A DNA stretch of 35,489 nucleotides from an uncultured Spartobacteria bacterium (GTDB lineage: Bacteria; Verrucomicrobiota; Verrucomicrobiia; Chthoniobacterales; Terrimicrobiaceae), in the NCBI GenBank assembly GCA_937960895.1, contig CALCJD010000118.1:1-35489 (forward strand), written 5' to 3'. The translations under genes and the position numbers were made by a program. Of this stretch, positions 9,101 to 17,135 are shown piece after piece. Position 1 is the first letter of the stretch. Every line of letters begins with the position of its first letter. The notes beneath the pieces are model-generated. The model saw only the letters and a program-made list of their open reading frames with translations, had not been told where the DNA came from and did no database searches.

Positions 9101-9551
9101 GATTTCGGGCGTGGAGAAAAAATTCAGCAAGAAGGACGGCAAGCCGTTTGCCGTGGTGCGGTTCGAGGATTTCACCGGTCAGCTCGAGGCGGTGGCCTGG
9201 GACGACACCTATTCCCAGCATGCCGACCTCCTTGTGGTGGGCAACGTTGTGGCCATCTCGGCGCGCATCACGCCGCGCGAGGGGGAGATCCGCGCCATGA
9301 TCAACAGCCTGTCCGCCCTCAAGCCCAAGGCGTCGGTCAAACCGGTGCGGCTGGCCCTTTCCCGCGAAAAGCTCAGGGAAACCGACCTGCCCGCCATCCT
9401 GGAGGCGGTGAAACGCTTCCCGGGCAAACGCCCGCTCGTGCTCGACATCGTCTATGGCGCCGGACGCACCGTTTCCATTCAGGCCGGGGAGAACTTCAAG
9501 GTGGGCGACGAATCCGGCCTCCAGCGGGAGCTCATGGAGTTTGCGGCCTGA
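6132..9551 (+). CDS. dnaE: DNA polymerase III alpha subunit
   Basis: The 1139-residue protein has the DnaE1-type domain order. An N-terminal PHP domain begins HLHCHTEYSLLDG. The palm carries the catalytic Asp motif PDIDVDF (around residues 401-407), and the third Asp lies in LKMDFLGLKTL. A tandem helix-hairpin-helix region follows. An internal clamp-binding motif QASFF sits near residues 912-916. The OB fold (MKFAGLISGVEKKFSKKDG onward) and a short C-terminal tail complete it. It is the replicative polymerase that copies the chromosome with the beta clamp. Unlike E. coli, the PHP metal ligands appear intact (HLHCH, TDHGN, GCEVYV, SGCLKG, ELHDH, NDVHF), which suggests a functional metal site. 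It is monocistronic, or leads galE weakly. Confidence 0.97.
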   Translation: MADVPFVHLHCHTEYSLLDGAIRTGELVKKAAKLGMPAVAMTDHGNLFGTVEFYQAAKKVGVNPIVGCEVYVAPGSMRDRSASSGKDAAFHLTLLVADAEGYKNLVKIVSAAHLEGFYYKPRIDREFLASHSRGLIALSGCLKGEVNSRLLAGDPEGARRIAAEYRDIFGRENYFIELHDHGLDAQRRCNPELIEIAREFNLDLVAANDVHFLEREHHESHDVMLCIGTGAMVMDEKRMRYPSELYFKSGAEMAALFAEVPEAVSNTVRVAERCRLEMEFGKPKYPAFEPPPGQTREGYLRQLCWDGLRKRYGDRADTDAELRNRLEYELGVIEKTGFVSYFLIVWDFIHYARTQGIPVGPGRGSAAGSLIAYVLGITDIDPLRYGLIFERFLNPERISPPDIDVDFCMERRGEVIEYVRRKYGERCVSQIVTFGTMGAKSVVRDVGRVLGWSYSDADRLAKMIPNELNITLAGAAEKNPDLKNALENEPGTRALWDHATVLEGLSRNTGIHAAGVVIGDRPLDEYIPLCRGKDNEVITQYEMNALTELGMLKMDFLGLKTLTVLQHAVRLIREKVPDFDLARIPTDDQEAFDIYNRGETLGVFQMESGGITNCCKRFDVRSIEDIIAIGALYRPGPMQFIDDYIARKKGLKKVEYAHPLLEQVCAETQGIIVYQEQVQRAANVLAGYSLGDADLLRRAMGKKDKEKMAKERLRFVEGARKVNGIDENTANAIFDFIAKFAEYGFNKSHSAAYGWVSYQTAYVKAHYPVEFMSAVLTHDAATTDRLAVVIAECTRMGIRVLPPDVNRSQLLFTPEKVGNETAIRFGLASIKNVGAGAMQAVIEERDRGGAFRSLEDFCSRLDSRTVNRKILESLVKCGAFDCFNITRAQLFADLDQAMQAAASIQRDRASGQASFFDDFGAPPPKSASSRAKVEPWSKNEMLAYEKELLGYYITGHPLQAYAGHFDSPKISTIASAHQVEEACTMKFAGLISGVEKKFSKKDGKPFAVVRFEDFTGQLEAVAWDDTYSQHADLLVVGNVVAISARITPREGEIRAMINSLSALKPKASVKPVRLALSREKLRETDLPAILEAVKRFPGKRPLVLDIVYGAGRTVSIQAGENFKVGDESGLQRELMEFAA

Positions 9552-9567
9552 CCGGCCGACGCCGCGC

Positions 9568-9595
9568 TTGATTGTGGGCCGCATCCGGTTACTCT
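9568..9595 (+). promoter_or_regulatory. Predicted galE promoter
   Basis: TTGATT (9568-9573), 16 nt spacer, TACTCT (9590-9595), then 10 nt to the ATG at 9606. There is no Shine-Dalgarno sequence. It starts just 16 nt past the dnaE stop. Confidence 0.45.
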
Positions 9596-9605
9596 GGGGC
9601 GCTTC

Positions 9606-10580
9606 ATGAAAACGATTTTTGTGACGGGTGGCGCCGGGTACATTGGCAGCGTCTGTGTCGAACAGCTTCTTAACGAGGGTTATGAAGTGGCGGTTTTCGA
9701 CAATCTCTCCGAAGGTCACAAGAAGGCGGTCGATCCGCGGGCCGAGTTTTTCCAGGGCGATCTCGCCGATCGCACCGTGATCCGCCATGCCATGGGCGAG
9801 GTGAAGCCCGATGCGGTGATGCATTTCGCCGCCAACGCGCTCGTGGGCGAGTCCATGGAAAACCCCTCGAAATATTTTCGCAACAACGTCGCCAACGGCG
9901 TCAATCTCCTCGACGCCGCCGTGGAATGCGGGGTGAAAAAGTTCGTCTTCTCGTCCACCTGCGCGACGTTCGGCATTCCCGAGCGGATGCCCATTGACGA
10001 AACCCTTCCGCAGGTTCCGATCAATCCCTACGGCGAGTCCAAGCTGCTTTTCGAAAGGATCCTCCGCTGGTACGACGAGTGCCACGGCCTGAAATATGTG
10101 GCGCTGCGTTATTTCAATGCGGCGGGCGCGACCGAGCGGTTCGGCGAGGATCACCGCATCGAGACCCATCTGATTCCGAACGTGCTGAAGGTGGCCCTGG
10201 GTCAGCGCGAGTCGGTGGACATCTACGGCACGGATTATCCCACGCCCGACGGATCGTGCATCCGCGATTACATTCACGTGCTCGACCTCGCCCAGGCGCA
10301 CATCCTCGCGCTGAAGGCGGAAAAGAGTGAAAAATACAATCTCGGCACCGGCGGCGGCACCTCGGTGAAGGAGGTCATTGCCACCTGCGAGGCCGTGACG
10401 GGCAAATCCATCAAGGCGGTGGAGAAACCGCGCCGCCCGGGCGACCCGCCGCGCCTCATTGCGGGCTCCGAGAAGATCCGCCGCGAGCTGGGCTGGGAGC
10501 CGAAATACCAGGACATTCGCACCATCGTCGAAAGTGCCTGGGCGTGGCACGTCAAGCACCCCCGGGGTTACGCCGGCTGA
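9606..10580 (+). CDS. galE: UDP-glucose 4-epimerase
   Basis: The 324-residue extended short-chain dehydrogenase has the NAD-binding motif GGAGYIGS at residues 8-15 and the catalytic pair: Ser in FSSTCATFG and Tyr-x-x-x-Lys in PYGESK. Substrate-binding segments RYFNAAGA and CIRDYIHVLDLA are those of GalE. The enzyme interconverts UDP-glucose and UDP-galactose in the cytoplasm, feeding polysaccharide synthesis or galactose use. Length is normal. The gene is followed after 14 bp by a thioredoxin-like gene on the same strand, so read-through is likely, though no functional link is obvious. Confidence 0.94.
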   Translation: MKTIFVTGGAGYIGSVCVEQLLNEGYEVAVFDNLSEGHKKAVDPRAEFFQGDLADRTVIRHAMGEVKPDAVMHFAANALVGESMENPSKYFRNNVANGVNLLDAAVECGVKKFVFSSTCATFGIPERMPIDETLPQVPINPYGESKLLFERILRWYDECHGLKYVALRYFNAAGATERFGEDHRIETHLIPNVLKVALGQRESVDIYGTDYPTPDGSCIRDYIHVLDLAQAHILALKAEKSEKYNLGTGGGTSVKEVIATCEAVTGKSIKAVEKPRRPGDPPRLIAGSEKIRRELGWEPKYQDIRTIVESAWAWHVKHPRGYAG

Positions 10581-10594
10581 GCGGAAATGCGGGT

Positions 10595-11038
10595 ATGAGC
10601 GGCCGATCCCTCCTCCTTCTCTGCGGAGCGGCGGCGGCCGTTTATTTCCTCTTTTTTCACGCTCCTCCGGTGCCGCACGACGACTACCAGGGGGCGCTGG
10701 CCCTTGCGGCGGAGAAAAACCGCCTGGTGCTGCTTGATTTCACCGGGTCCGACTGGTGCCCGGCGTGCATGAAACTCGACGAAGAGGTGTTTTCGCAGCC
10801 GGAGTTTCGGGAGTATGCCCGGGAAAACCTGGAGATGGTTGTGGTCGATTTTCCGAGAACGAAACCCCAGAAACCGGACGTGCGGGAGCAGAACGAGCTC
10901 CTGCGCGCGCGGTTCGGGGTGAACGCTTATCCCACGCTGATTCTGGTCAACGCCCGCGGACGCGAGATTGCCCGCCGGGTGGGGTATCTGCCCGGCGGCC
11001 CCCGGGCCTTCAGGGACTGGGTGGATTCCGTCCGATGA
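10595..11038 (+). CDS. Membrane-anchored thioredoxin-like protein (WCPAC)
   Basis: The 147-residue protein starts at ATG 10595 (MSGRSLLLL). An upstream in-frame start would overlap galE and precede the signal anchor. Residues 5-21 form a single hydrophobic segment. The rest is a thioredoxin fold of the Thioredoxin_7/DUF255-like type, with LLDFTGSDWCPACMKLDEEVF giving redox cysteines Cys55 and Cys58, and the cis-Pro loop NAYPTLILVN. The insertion between the active site and the cis-Pro (ETKPQKPDVREQNELLRARFGV) is common in this group. It probably acts as a periplasmic thiol-disulfide oxidoreductase; the partner is unknown. It lies in the galE transcription unit. Confidence 0.85.
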   Translation: MSGRSLLLLCGAAAAVYFLFFHAPPVPHDDYQGALALAAEKNRLVLLDFTGSDWCPACMKLDEEVFSQPEFREYARENLEMVVVDFPRTKPQKPDVREQNELLRARFGVNAYPTLILVNARGREIARRVGYLPGGPRAFRDWVDSVR

Positions 11039-11090
11039 CACCATGAGTTTCCGGTTCTGGCATCCGGCTTGCTAAGAGTTGAACCACCAT

Positions 11091-12587
11091 ATGCATTCCC
11101 ACCAAGGCGCCGTTTCCCTGCCGGCTGACGAAAAGCCCCCCCGTCTTCTCAACGACGACCTGGCCCCCGTGCCGATGACGCAGCGGAAGTGGGGGATGTG
11201 GAATTTTGCGGCCCTGTGGATTTCCATGGCCGCCTGCATTCCCACCTACATGCTGGCGTCGTCGCTTATCGACGGCGGGATGAACTGGTGGCAGGCGGTC
11301 GGGACGATCTTTCTGGCCAATGTGATCGTCCTGATCCCGATGGTGCTCAACGCCCATGCGGGCACCAAATACGGCATTCCGTTTCCGGTCTATTGCCGGG
11401 CTTCGTTCGGCCTGCTCGGGGCCAATGTGCCGGCCATGCTGCGGGCCCTGGTGGCCTGCGGATGGTTTGGGATCCAGACCTGGATCGGCGGCGAGGCCAT
11501 TCACAAAATCCTCGCCGTGTTCCGGCCGGCCCTCGCGACGGAGGCCGCGATCCCCCTTCTCGGAATCTCCCTCTCCCAGCTGCTTTGCTTCCTGTTTTTT
11601 TGGGGCATCAACATGTGGGTGATCCACCGGGGCATCGACTGCATCCGCTGGCTGTTGAACATCAAGGCCCCGCTTCTCATCAGCCTCGGACTGCTGTTTG
11701 TCCTCTGGGCCTATCGCGCCGCCGGGGGATTCGGTCCCATGCTCAGCACGCCCTCGGCCTTTGGTCCGGGCCAGCCAAAGGCCGGACAGTTCTGGGTGTT
11801 CTTTTTCCCGGCGCTGACCGGCATGGTGGGGTTCTGGGCGACGCTGTCTTTGAACATCCCGGACTTCTCCCGTTATGCCAGGTCGCAGCGGGTCCAGGCC
11901 TGGGGACAGACCATCGGACTGCCCCCGACCATGGCGCTGTATTCCTTCATCGGCGTGGCGGTGACCTCGGCGACGCCGATCATTTTTCAGGTCGACAAAC
12001 CCATCTGGGATCCGGTCGAGGTGCTGACCCGCATCGACAATCCCAACCATGTGATGCTGATCATTGCGATGCTGGCGCTCTGTCTGGCGACGCTCGCGAC
12101 CAACATCGCCGCCAATGTGGTGAGTCCGGCCAATGATTTTGCCAACCTCGCCCCGAAATACATTTCCTTCCGCCTGGGCGGCTACATCACCGGCCTCATC
12201 GGCATTCTCATCATGCCGTGGCACCTCATGGCCAACGCGGAGCGTTATCTGGGCTGGCTGGTCAGCTATAGCGCGCTGCTGGGGCCGATCGGAGGCATCC
12301 TGATCGCGGACTATTTTGTCTGTCGGAAAAAGGAACTCGATGTGGAGGCGCTTTACGGCGGCAACACCCGGTATCGTTTTCTCGGCGGTTTCAGCGCGGT
12401 GGCCCTGGCGGCGCTGGTGGCCGGGGTGCTGCCGAGCCTTCCCGGATTTCTGGTGAGCGTCCAGGCCGTCCCCGCCGACCGGATTCCCGCCGTCCTGGTG
12501 GATCTGTTCAACTACGCCTGGTTTGTCGGCTTCGGGGTGGCCTTTGCGGTGTACCTGGTTTTGCGCAAACTTTTCCCTGATTGTTGA
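11091..12587 (+). CDS. NCS1 family nucleobase:cation symporter
   Basis: The 498-residue protein has about twelve hydrophobic segments. NCS1 signatures include WGMWNFAALWISMAACIPTY, the GTKYGIPFPVYCRASFG stretch after TM3, GWFGIQTWIGG, and NIPDFSRYARSQ in the middle. The family imports uracil, thymine, hydantoins, allantoin or cytosine with Na+ or H+ across the inner membrane. The ATG at 11091 is preferred. A TTG at 11079 would add only four residues. The gene ends 3 nt before a class III aminotransferase, which points to reductive pyrimidine catabolism (uracil or thymine uptake) as the likely role. This is inference from context; the substrate cannot be read from the sequence. Confidence 0.88.
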   Translation: MHSHQGAVSLPADEKPPRLLNDDLAPVPMTQRKWGMWNFAALWISMAACIPTYMLASSLIDGGMNWWQAVGTIFLANVIVLIPMVLNAHAGTKYGIPFPVYCRASFGLLGANVPAMLRALVACGWFGIQTWIGGEAIHKILAVFRPALATEAAIPLLGISLSQLLCFLFFWGINMWVIHRGIDCIRWLLNIKAPLLISLGLLFVLWAYRAAGGFGPMLSTPSAFGPGQPKAGQFWVFFFPALTGMVGFWATLSLNIPDFSRYARSQRVQAWGQTIGLPPTMALYSFIGVAVTSATPIIFQVDKPIWDPVEVLTRIDNPNHVMLIIAMLALCLATLATNIAANVVSPANDFANLAPKYISFRLGGYITGLIGILIMPWHLMANAERYLGWLVSYSALLGPIGGILIADYFVCRKKELDVEALYGGNTRYRFLGGFSAVALAALVAGVLPSLPGFLVSVQAVPADRIPAVLVDLFNYAWFVGFGVAFAVYLVLRKLFPDC

Positions 12588-12590
12588 TTT

Positions 12591-13931
12591 ATGAAAGCAC
12601 CCGTTCTTCCCCCCACCACGCACCAACCGAAACCCTACACCGGTCCCTCCGCCGGGGAGGTGCTCGCCCTGCGCAGGCAGTATCTGAATCCGGGCCTGTT
12701 TCTTTATTACAAAAAGCCCCTCATGATCGTGGAGGGGAAGATGCAGTATGTCTGGGACGAAACCGGCCGGCGCTACCTCGACGGTCTCGGCGGCATTGTC
12801 ACGATCAGCGCCGGCCATTGCCACCCCCACGTGGTGAAGGCGGCCAACGAGCAGAACGAAACCCTCCAGCATTCGACCACCATCTACCTGCAGCCGAAGA
12901 TTGCGGAGTATGCCGAAAAACTCGCCTCCAAGATGCCCGGCAACCTGAAGGTGTGTTATTTCGTCAACTCCGGCTCCGAAGCCAACGACCTCGCGCTGCT
13001 CATGGCGCGCCTTTACACGGGCAACTTTGACGTCATTGCGCTGCGCAACGCCTATCACGGCGGCAATGCCTCGGGGATGTCGGTCACGGCCCACAGTTCG
13101 TGGAAGTTCAACGTGCCGCACAGTTTTGGCGTCCACCACGCGCAGGCTCCCTATTGTTACCGCGGCCCCCATGGATACGACGACCCCGAGGCGGGCCGGA
13201 AATATGCGGAGGACGTCAAGGCGATCATTGATTACGCGACCCCCGGCCGGGTCGCCGCCTTCATCGCGGAATCGATCCAGGGCGTGGGCGGTTTTGTGGT
13301 TTTTCCCGACGGCTACCTGAAGCGCGTTTATGAACACGTGCGCGCGGCGGGCGGGGTGTGCATCGCCGACGAAGTCCAGACGGGCTTTGGGCGCACCGGT
13401 TCGCATTTCTGGGGATTCGAAAGCCAGGGGGTCGTTCCGGACATTGTCACCATGGCCAAGAGCATCGGCAACGGCGTGCCCCTGGCGGCGGTTGTCACCA
13501 CGCCGGAGATCGCCTCCGTCCTCACGCAGAAAATCCATTTCAACACCTTCGGGGGCAATCCCGTGGTCTGCGCCGCCGGCAAGGCGGTGCTTGAGGTGAT
13601 CGAAAGGGAAAACCTGCAGGAAAACTGCCTCCGGCTGGGCAATTGCGTTTTGGCGGGACTCGAAAAGCTGAAGGAAAAACACGCCGTGATCGGCGATGTG
13701 CGGGGCAGGGGACTCCTGCTGGGCATCGAACTCGTCAAGGACCGCCAGACCAAGGAGCCCGCCCGCGAGGCCTGCGCGGAGGTCCTCGAAAAGGCCCGCG
13801 AACTCGGACTGCTCCTGGGCAAGGGCGGCCTCTGGGGCCAGACCATCCGCTTTTCGCCGCCCATGTGCATCACCCAGGCGGACGCCGATTTTCTCCTCGA
13901 GGTTCTGGACGTCGCGTTCGGCAGTCTTTAG
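12591..13931 (+). CDS. Class III PLP-dependent aminotransferase (alanine-glyoxylate/beta-aminoisobutyrate type)
   Basis: The 446-residue fold-type I enzyme has class III signatures: FVNSGSEANDLALLMAR for PLP phosphate binding, CIADEVQTGFGRTGSHFWGFE with the Asp that contacts the pyridine nitrogen, and IVTMAKSIGNGVPLAAVV with the Schiff-base Lys. The N-terminal LFLYYKKPLMIVEGKMQYVWDE and the GGNPVVCAAGKAVLE segment are closest to the mitochondrial AGXT2 group. That group moves amino groups from alanine, beta-alanine or 3-aminoisobutyrate to glyoxylate or pyruvate. It sits 3 bp after the NCS1 transporter gene, supporting a role in using pyrimidine-derived beta-amino acids. A weak terminator follows at 13956. 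Confidence 0.88.
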   Translation: MKAPVLPPTTHQPKPYTGPSAGEVLALRRQYLNPGLFLYYKKPLMIVEGKMQYVWDETGRRYLDGLGGIVTISAGHCHPHVVKAANEQNETLQHSTTIYLQPKIAEYAEKLASKMPGNLKVCYFVNSGSEANDLALLMARLYTGNFDVIALRNAYHGGNASGMSVTAHSSWKFNVPHSFGVHHAQAPYCYRGPHGYDDPEAGRKYAEDVKAIIDYATPGRVAAFIAESIQGVGGFVVFPDGYLKRVYEHVRAAGGVCIADEVQTGFGRTGSHFWGFESQGVVPDIVTMAKSIGNGVPLAAVVTTPEIASVLTQKIHFNTFGGNPVVCAAGKAVLEVIERENLQENCLRLGNCVLAGLEKLKEKHAVIGDVRGRGLLLGIELVKDRQTKEPAREACAEVLEKARELGLLLGKGGLWGQTIRFSPPMCITQADADFLLEVLDVAFGSL

Positions 13932-13955
13932 ACGGACCGGGGGCGGCGGGAGAAC

Positions 13956-14002
13956 CCGCGGCGGGGCGAAAAAAATTCTTCGCATCCGCGGAAAATTTTT
14001 TT
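13956..14002 (+). terminator. Possible terminator after the aminotransferase
   Basis: CCGCGG (13956-13961) pairs with CCGCGG (13986-13991). An inner GCGAA/TTCGC stem (13966-13970 with 13979-13983) is separated by a small internal loop. AAAA then seven T follow (13996-14002). The stem is interrupted, so the call is moderate. Confidence 0.4.
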
Positions 14003-14018
14003 AGTTCCCCGAATCGCT

Positions 14019-15134
14019 ATGACAGGGAAGTTCCGTGCGTCCATCGGGATGGTCGCCGTTGTGGCGGCCTGGTTGCAGATCGGTTCCGTGTTTGCCGGCT
14101 ATTCGGGGCTGGTGGCCTTCGGCGACAGCCTTACGGATCAGGGAAACACGATCAGCTATTTGCCGCCGGAGATATGGATGGATGAAACGGGATACGACCT
14201 GAACTATTACAATGCCGCCTACAATTCCTACGGCATTGCCGCGGAAGGGCGTTGGAGTTCCGGTCCAACCTGGATCGAGTATTTGAACGGCCGTCTGCTG
14301 TCGATCGGGGCTTCCACCAATCCCGTGCCGCTGGGAGAAAACTACGGGAGAAATCTCGTGGAAACGGACTACGGCCCGGGAACCAATTTCGCCTTTGGGG
14401 GGTCCACCACCGGTAGCGGACACAAGAACTTTGTGATATCCAACCTGCAACAGCAGATTGCCGACTTTCTTTATCTCACCCAGGATTCCCAATCGGCCCT
14501 TTACAACTACGATATGGGAGGGGCTCTCTTTTCGGTATGGAGCGGAGGAAACGATGCGATCGACTGGGTCGAGGGAGAGCGTTCCGCGCCGATAGAGGAT
14601 GCCTCGACCACGGCGGCTTTGAACATCCAGACCGCCATTGTCACGCTTTATGAAGCGGGAGCCCGGAATTTCCTCATGCTCAACCTTCCGGATCTGGGGC
14701 AGAAGCCCAATTACCGGGGAACCCAAAACGGGATCGACGCCACGGCATTCGTCCATTCCTACAATGACAAACTGGCCGATGTGGTGCTGACGCTCGAATC
14801 GACCTACGCGGATATTTCGATCACCTTTTTTGACGCCTACGCCACGTTCAATCTTCTTCTCGAGGATCCCGGAGCCTATGGATTCACCAACATTCACGAA
14901 TCGGCGTATGTCTTTCTCGGATCAACGCACGACCCCACCAGCGAGATCGTAGAAAATCCGGAGGAATACATCTTCTGGGATTCCACCCATCCCACCACCC
15001 AAGTTCACGAGCTGCTGGGACGTTTTGCTTATGAGGCCCTGCCCATTCCTGAACCTGCGGTCGTGGTGCTGCTGGCACTGGGTTTGGGGGTGTTCGTTTC
15101 GGCTCGCCGCAGAAATTCTTTCCGTTCCGTTTGA
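14019..15134 (+). CDS. Secreted SGNH/GDSL hydrolase with PEP-CTERM anchor
   Basis: The 371-residue protein has a signal peptide (residues 1-26, hydrophobic core VAVVAAWLQIGSVF ending at A26). GDSL block I is VAFGDSLTD with nucleophile Ser37. The oxyanion Gly is in FGGSTTGSG, the block III Asn in WSGGNDAID, and the catalytic Asp and His in WDSTHPT. The C-terminus is a PEP-CTERM sorting signal: PEP within IPEPAVVVLLALG, a hydrophobic helix, then the basic tail SARRRNSFR. The family includes esterases, lipases and polysaccharide acetyl-esterases. The sorting signal implies export followed by exosortase processing. AT content is higher than in its neighbours, especially in codons near the middle. 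The exosortase itself is not in this window. Confidence 0.92.
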   Translation: MTGKFRASIGMVAVVAAWLQIGSVFAGYSGLVAFGDSLTDQGNTISYLPPEIWMDETGYDLNYYNAAYNSYGIAAEGRWSSGPTWIEYLNGRLLSIGASTNPVPLGENYGRNLVETDYGPGTNFAFGGSTTGSGHKNFVISNLQQQIADFLYLTQDSQSALYNYDMGGALFSVWSGGNDAIDWVEGERSAPIEDASTTAALNIQTAIVTLYEAGARNFLMLNLPDLGQKPNYRGTQNGIDATAFVHSYNDKLADVVLTLESTYADISITFFDAYATFNLLLEDPGAYGFTNIHESAYVFLGSTHDPTSEIVENPEEYIFWDSTHPTTQVHELLGRFAYEALPIPEPAVVVLLALGLGVFVSARRRNSFRSV

Positions 15135-15214
15135 GGAACTTGCTTCCTCGGGGGGAGGGAGAACGCTTGACTTTCGGGCCATTCGGGTTCCCCTTGCGGT
15201 AACCATCTGCACCC

Positions 15215-15919
15215 ATGAACACGCCCTCTTACTCCAATCCCTATGTCATGGCCGCCGATTCGGCGCCCCAAGCACGCGGGCAATTTCTACGCCGCACGTA
15301 CGGGCACCTCGCGGGGGCGATCCTGGCCTTTGCCGTCCTGACCGGCGTGCTGGTCGAGATGTTCGGCCCGGCCATGCTGCAGCTCATGACGGCGGGAAAA
15401 TATTCCTGGCTGGTGGTGTTGGGGCTGTTCATGGGGGTTTCCTGGCTGGCCCAGAAATGGGCGGATTCCGGCGCCAGCCTCGGGCTGCAGTACGCCGGCC
15501 TGGCACTTTATGTGGTGGCCGAGGCCATCATCTTTGTTCCGATCCTGACGGTGGCCGCCACCATGGGATCCGACATCATTCCGATGGCGGCGATGATCAC
15601 GCTCGGTTTGTTCGTCGGCCTGACTGCGGTGGTCGTCACCACGCGGATTGATTTTTCCTTCCTGCGCGGCTTTCTCGTCATCGGCGGGTTTGTCGCCCTG
15701 GGAGTGATTGTGGCGTCCATTGTCTTCGGTTTCTCCCTCGGGGTGATCTTTGCCGGTGCCATGGCCCTGTTTGCCGGGGCGGCGGTTCTTTACAACACCT
15801 CGGCGGTCATGAACGGCTACCGCACCGACCAGTACGTCGCCGCGTCGCTTTCGCTGTTTGCCTCGATTGCGCTCCTCTTCTGGTACATCCTGAGGATCGT
15901 CATGTCGATGCGCCGCTGA
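15215..15919 (+). CDS. Bax inhibitor-1/YccA family membrane protein
   Basis: The 234-residue protein has seven predicted hydrophobic segments and family features: RRTYGHLAGAILAFAVLTGVL in TM1, AVLYNTSAVMNGYRTDQYVAASLSLFASIALLFWYILRI at the end, and the acidic residue of the pore region in TRIDFSFLRG and nearby. Bacterial members are pH-sensitive calcium leak channels in the inner membrane (BsYetJ is the studied example). It is convergent with the GT87-like gene across 34 bp. The start at 15215 is supported by the conserved N-terminus. A TAACCA element ending 9 nt before the ATG may be its -10, although no properly spaced -35 is visible. Confidence 0.88.
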   Translation: MNTPSYSNPYVMAADSAPQARGQFLRRTYGHLAGAILAFAVLTGVLVEMFGPAMLQLMTAGKYSWLVVLGLFMGVSWLAQKWADSGASLGLQYAGLALYVVAEAIIFVPILTVAATMGSDIIPMAAMITLGLFVGLTAVVVTTRIDFSFLRGFLVIGGFVALGVIVASIVFGFSLGVIFAGAMALFAGAAVLYNTSAVMNGYRTDQYVAASLSLFASIALLFWYILRIVMSMRR

Positions 15920-15953
15920 CCCGTCCGGTGGGGCCGGAGCTTGATCGCTGCGC

Positions 15954-17135
15954 CTAAAAAACGGCCTTGCCTCCCTTGGGCATCCGAATGACCTGCGCGG
16001 CCAGCCAGATGCCCAGCCCCAGCGCGACCAGCGGTTTCAACCAGAGGTTGGTCGGACGGTAAATCCAGTCGCCGTAGTTTTCCGTGCCGAGGAGCAGCGC
16101 GACGACGATCCACGCAACGGTGGCGCGTGGTGAGCGCCCGACGAGGGCGGCGTGCGCTGCCAGCAGGGCGATGAAGATGCCGAGGATGATGTACGAATTC
16201 GTTTCCGTCCGCGGATTGAAAAGCATCAGATAGATCGCGGAGAAGAACATCACCGTCAGCGCCCTTCGCAGCGTGTCCGGTGTTTTCCAGACGGCCAGCA
16301 GACAGACCCCGAACGTCAGGACGGCCGCGCCGGCGCGGATGAGCATCTGCGTGGACTGCGAGAGGGGCAGGTGAAATCGGGAGAGCATGCCGGCAAAATC
16401 ACTCCAGGTCTGTCCGGTGGGTTTCGCGGAGGATCCGGTCAGCTTTTCCCAGAACACCCCATACTGCCAGGTGACGTATTGGGGATCCGGGTGCAGGTAG
16501 GCCGAGGCCAGCATGAGTCCGACCCAGAGAATGAGCGGCAGGATGGTGCGGGGAAACAGGACGCCGCAAAGCAGGATGGGGACGATGGAGATGGGTTTGA
16601 GCGCGAGCGAAAGCGCGAGGAGAATCGCCGCGACATGCCAGCGATTTCGGGCCAGGGCGAGGGCCGTCAGCAGATAGATGGCGGCGAGCGGCATGTTGAC
16701 CTGGCCGTTGCGCGCGCTGGAAAGCGAGCACGGCAGCACCAGCACGGTGGCGAGCAGGAAGAAGGCGCCGGCCCGTTCCGGTCCCAGATGCCGGGCGGCC
16801 GCCCACAGCGCGAAAGCCAGCGATCCGAGGCAGACCATGCGCCACAGCGGCTCGCCGACCCGCTTGGGCAGCACGTTGAACGGCGTGTAGAGCATCGCCG
16901 CCTGCGGAAGATACAGGTAGTTGTTTTTTCCCTTGTAGAGATTGGCGCTGTCCCACCAACGCGTGGCGGCCTTCTGGTATTCCAGGGTGGCGGTTCGTTT
17001 GTCCGGCTGAACGGCCACGATGGTGAAAACGACGACGGCAATGACCGCCCAGATCAACCCGGCAAAACGCCGCGCCGGTTTTTCCGGCAACCGGCCGAGA
17101 ATTTCCCAGAGATCGGAGAACGAACGGATACTCAC
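15954..17135 (-). CDS. GT87-like (DUF2029) polytopic membrane glycosyltransferase
   Basis: The 393-residue membrane protein has about nine to ten hydrophobic segments. The first extracytoplasmic loop, after TM1, contains RWWDSANLYKGKNNYLYLPQAAMLYTPFNVLP. This resembles the acidic/Tyr-Pro loop of the GT-C fold GT87 (alpha-mannosyltransferase-like, DUF2029) family, which uses polyprenyl-phosphate sugars. SSARNGQVNMPLAAIYLL is the second recognisable family segment. It would act at the periplasmic face of the inner membrane, glycosylating an unknown acceptor. The start codon is GTG at 17135. It is divergent from the alkaline phosphatase gene across 384 bp. The acceptor and sugar cannot be predicted. 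Confidence 0.75.
   Translation of the reverse strand: MSIRSFSDLWEILGRLPEKPARRFAGLIWAVIAVVVFTIVAVQPDKRTATLEYQKAATRWWDSANLYKGKNNYLYLPQAAMLYTPFNVLPKRVGEPLWRMVCLGSLAFALWAAARHLGPERAGAFFLLATVLVLPCSLSSARNGQVNMPLAAIYLLTALALARNRWHVAAILLALSLALKPISIVPILLCGVLFPRTILPLILWVGLMLASAYLHPDPQYVTWQYGVFWEKLTGSSAKPTGQTWSDFAGMLSRFHLPLSQSTQMLIRAGAAVLTFGVCLLAVWKTPDTLRRALTVMFFSAIYLMLFNPRTETNSYIILGIFIALLAAHAALVGRSPRATVAWIVVALLLGTENYGDWIYRPTNLWLKPLVALGLGIWLAAQVIRMPKGGKAVF

Noticed and set aside
6117..10559. Uninterrupted 1480-codon frame on the minus strand opposite dnaE and galE
   Set aside because: Arg/His/Gly-rich translation with no family match. It arises because GC-rich third codon positions of the two real genes suppress stops in the antisense frame.
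11010..13985. 991-codon minus-strand frame opposite the transporter and aminotransferase
   Set aside because: Same antisense effect; the plus-strand genes have complete family motifs.
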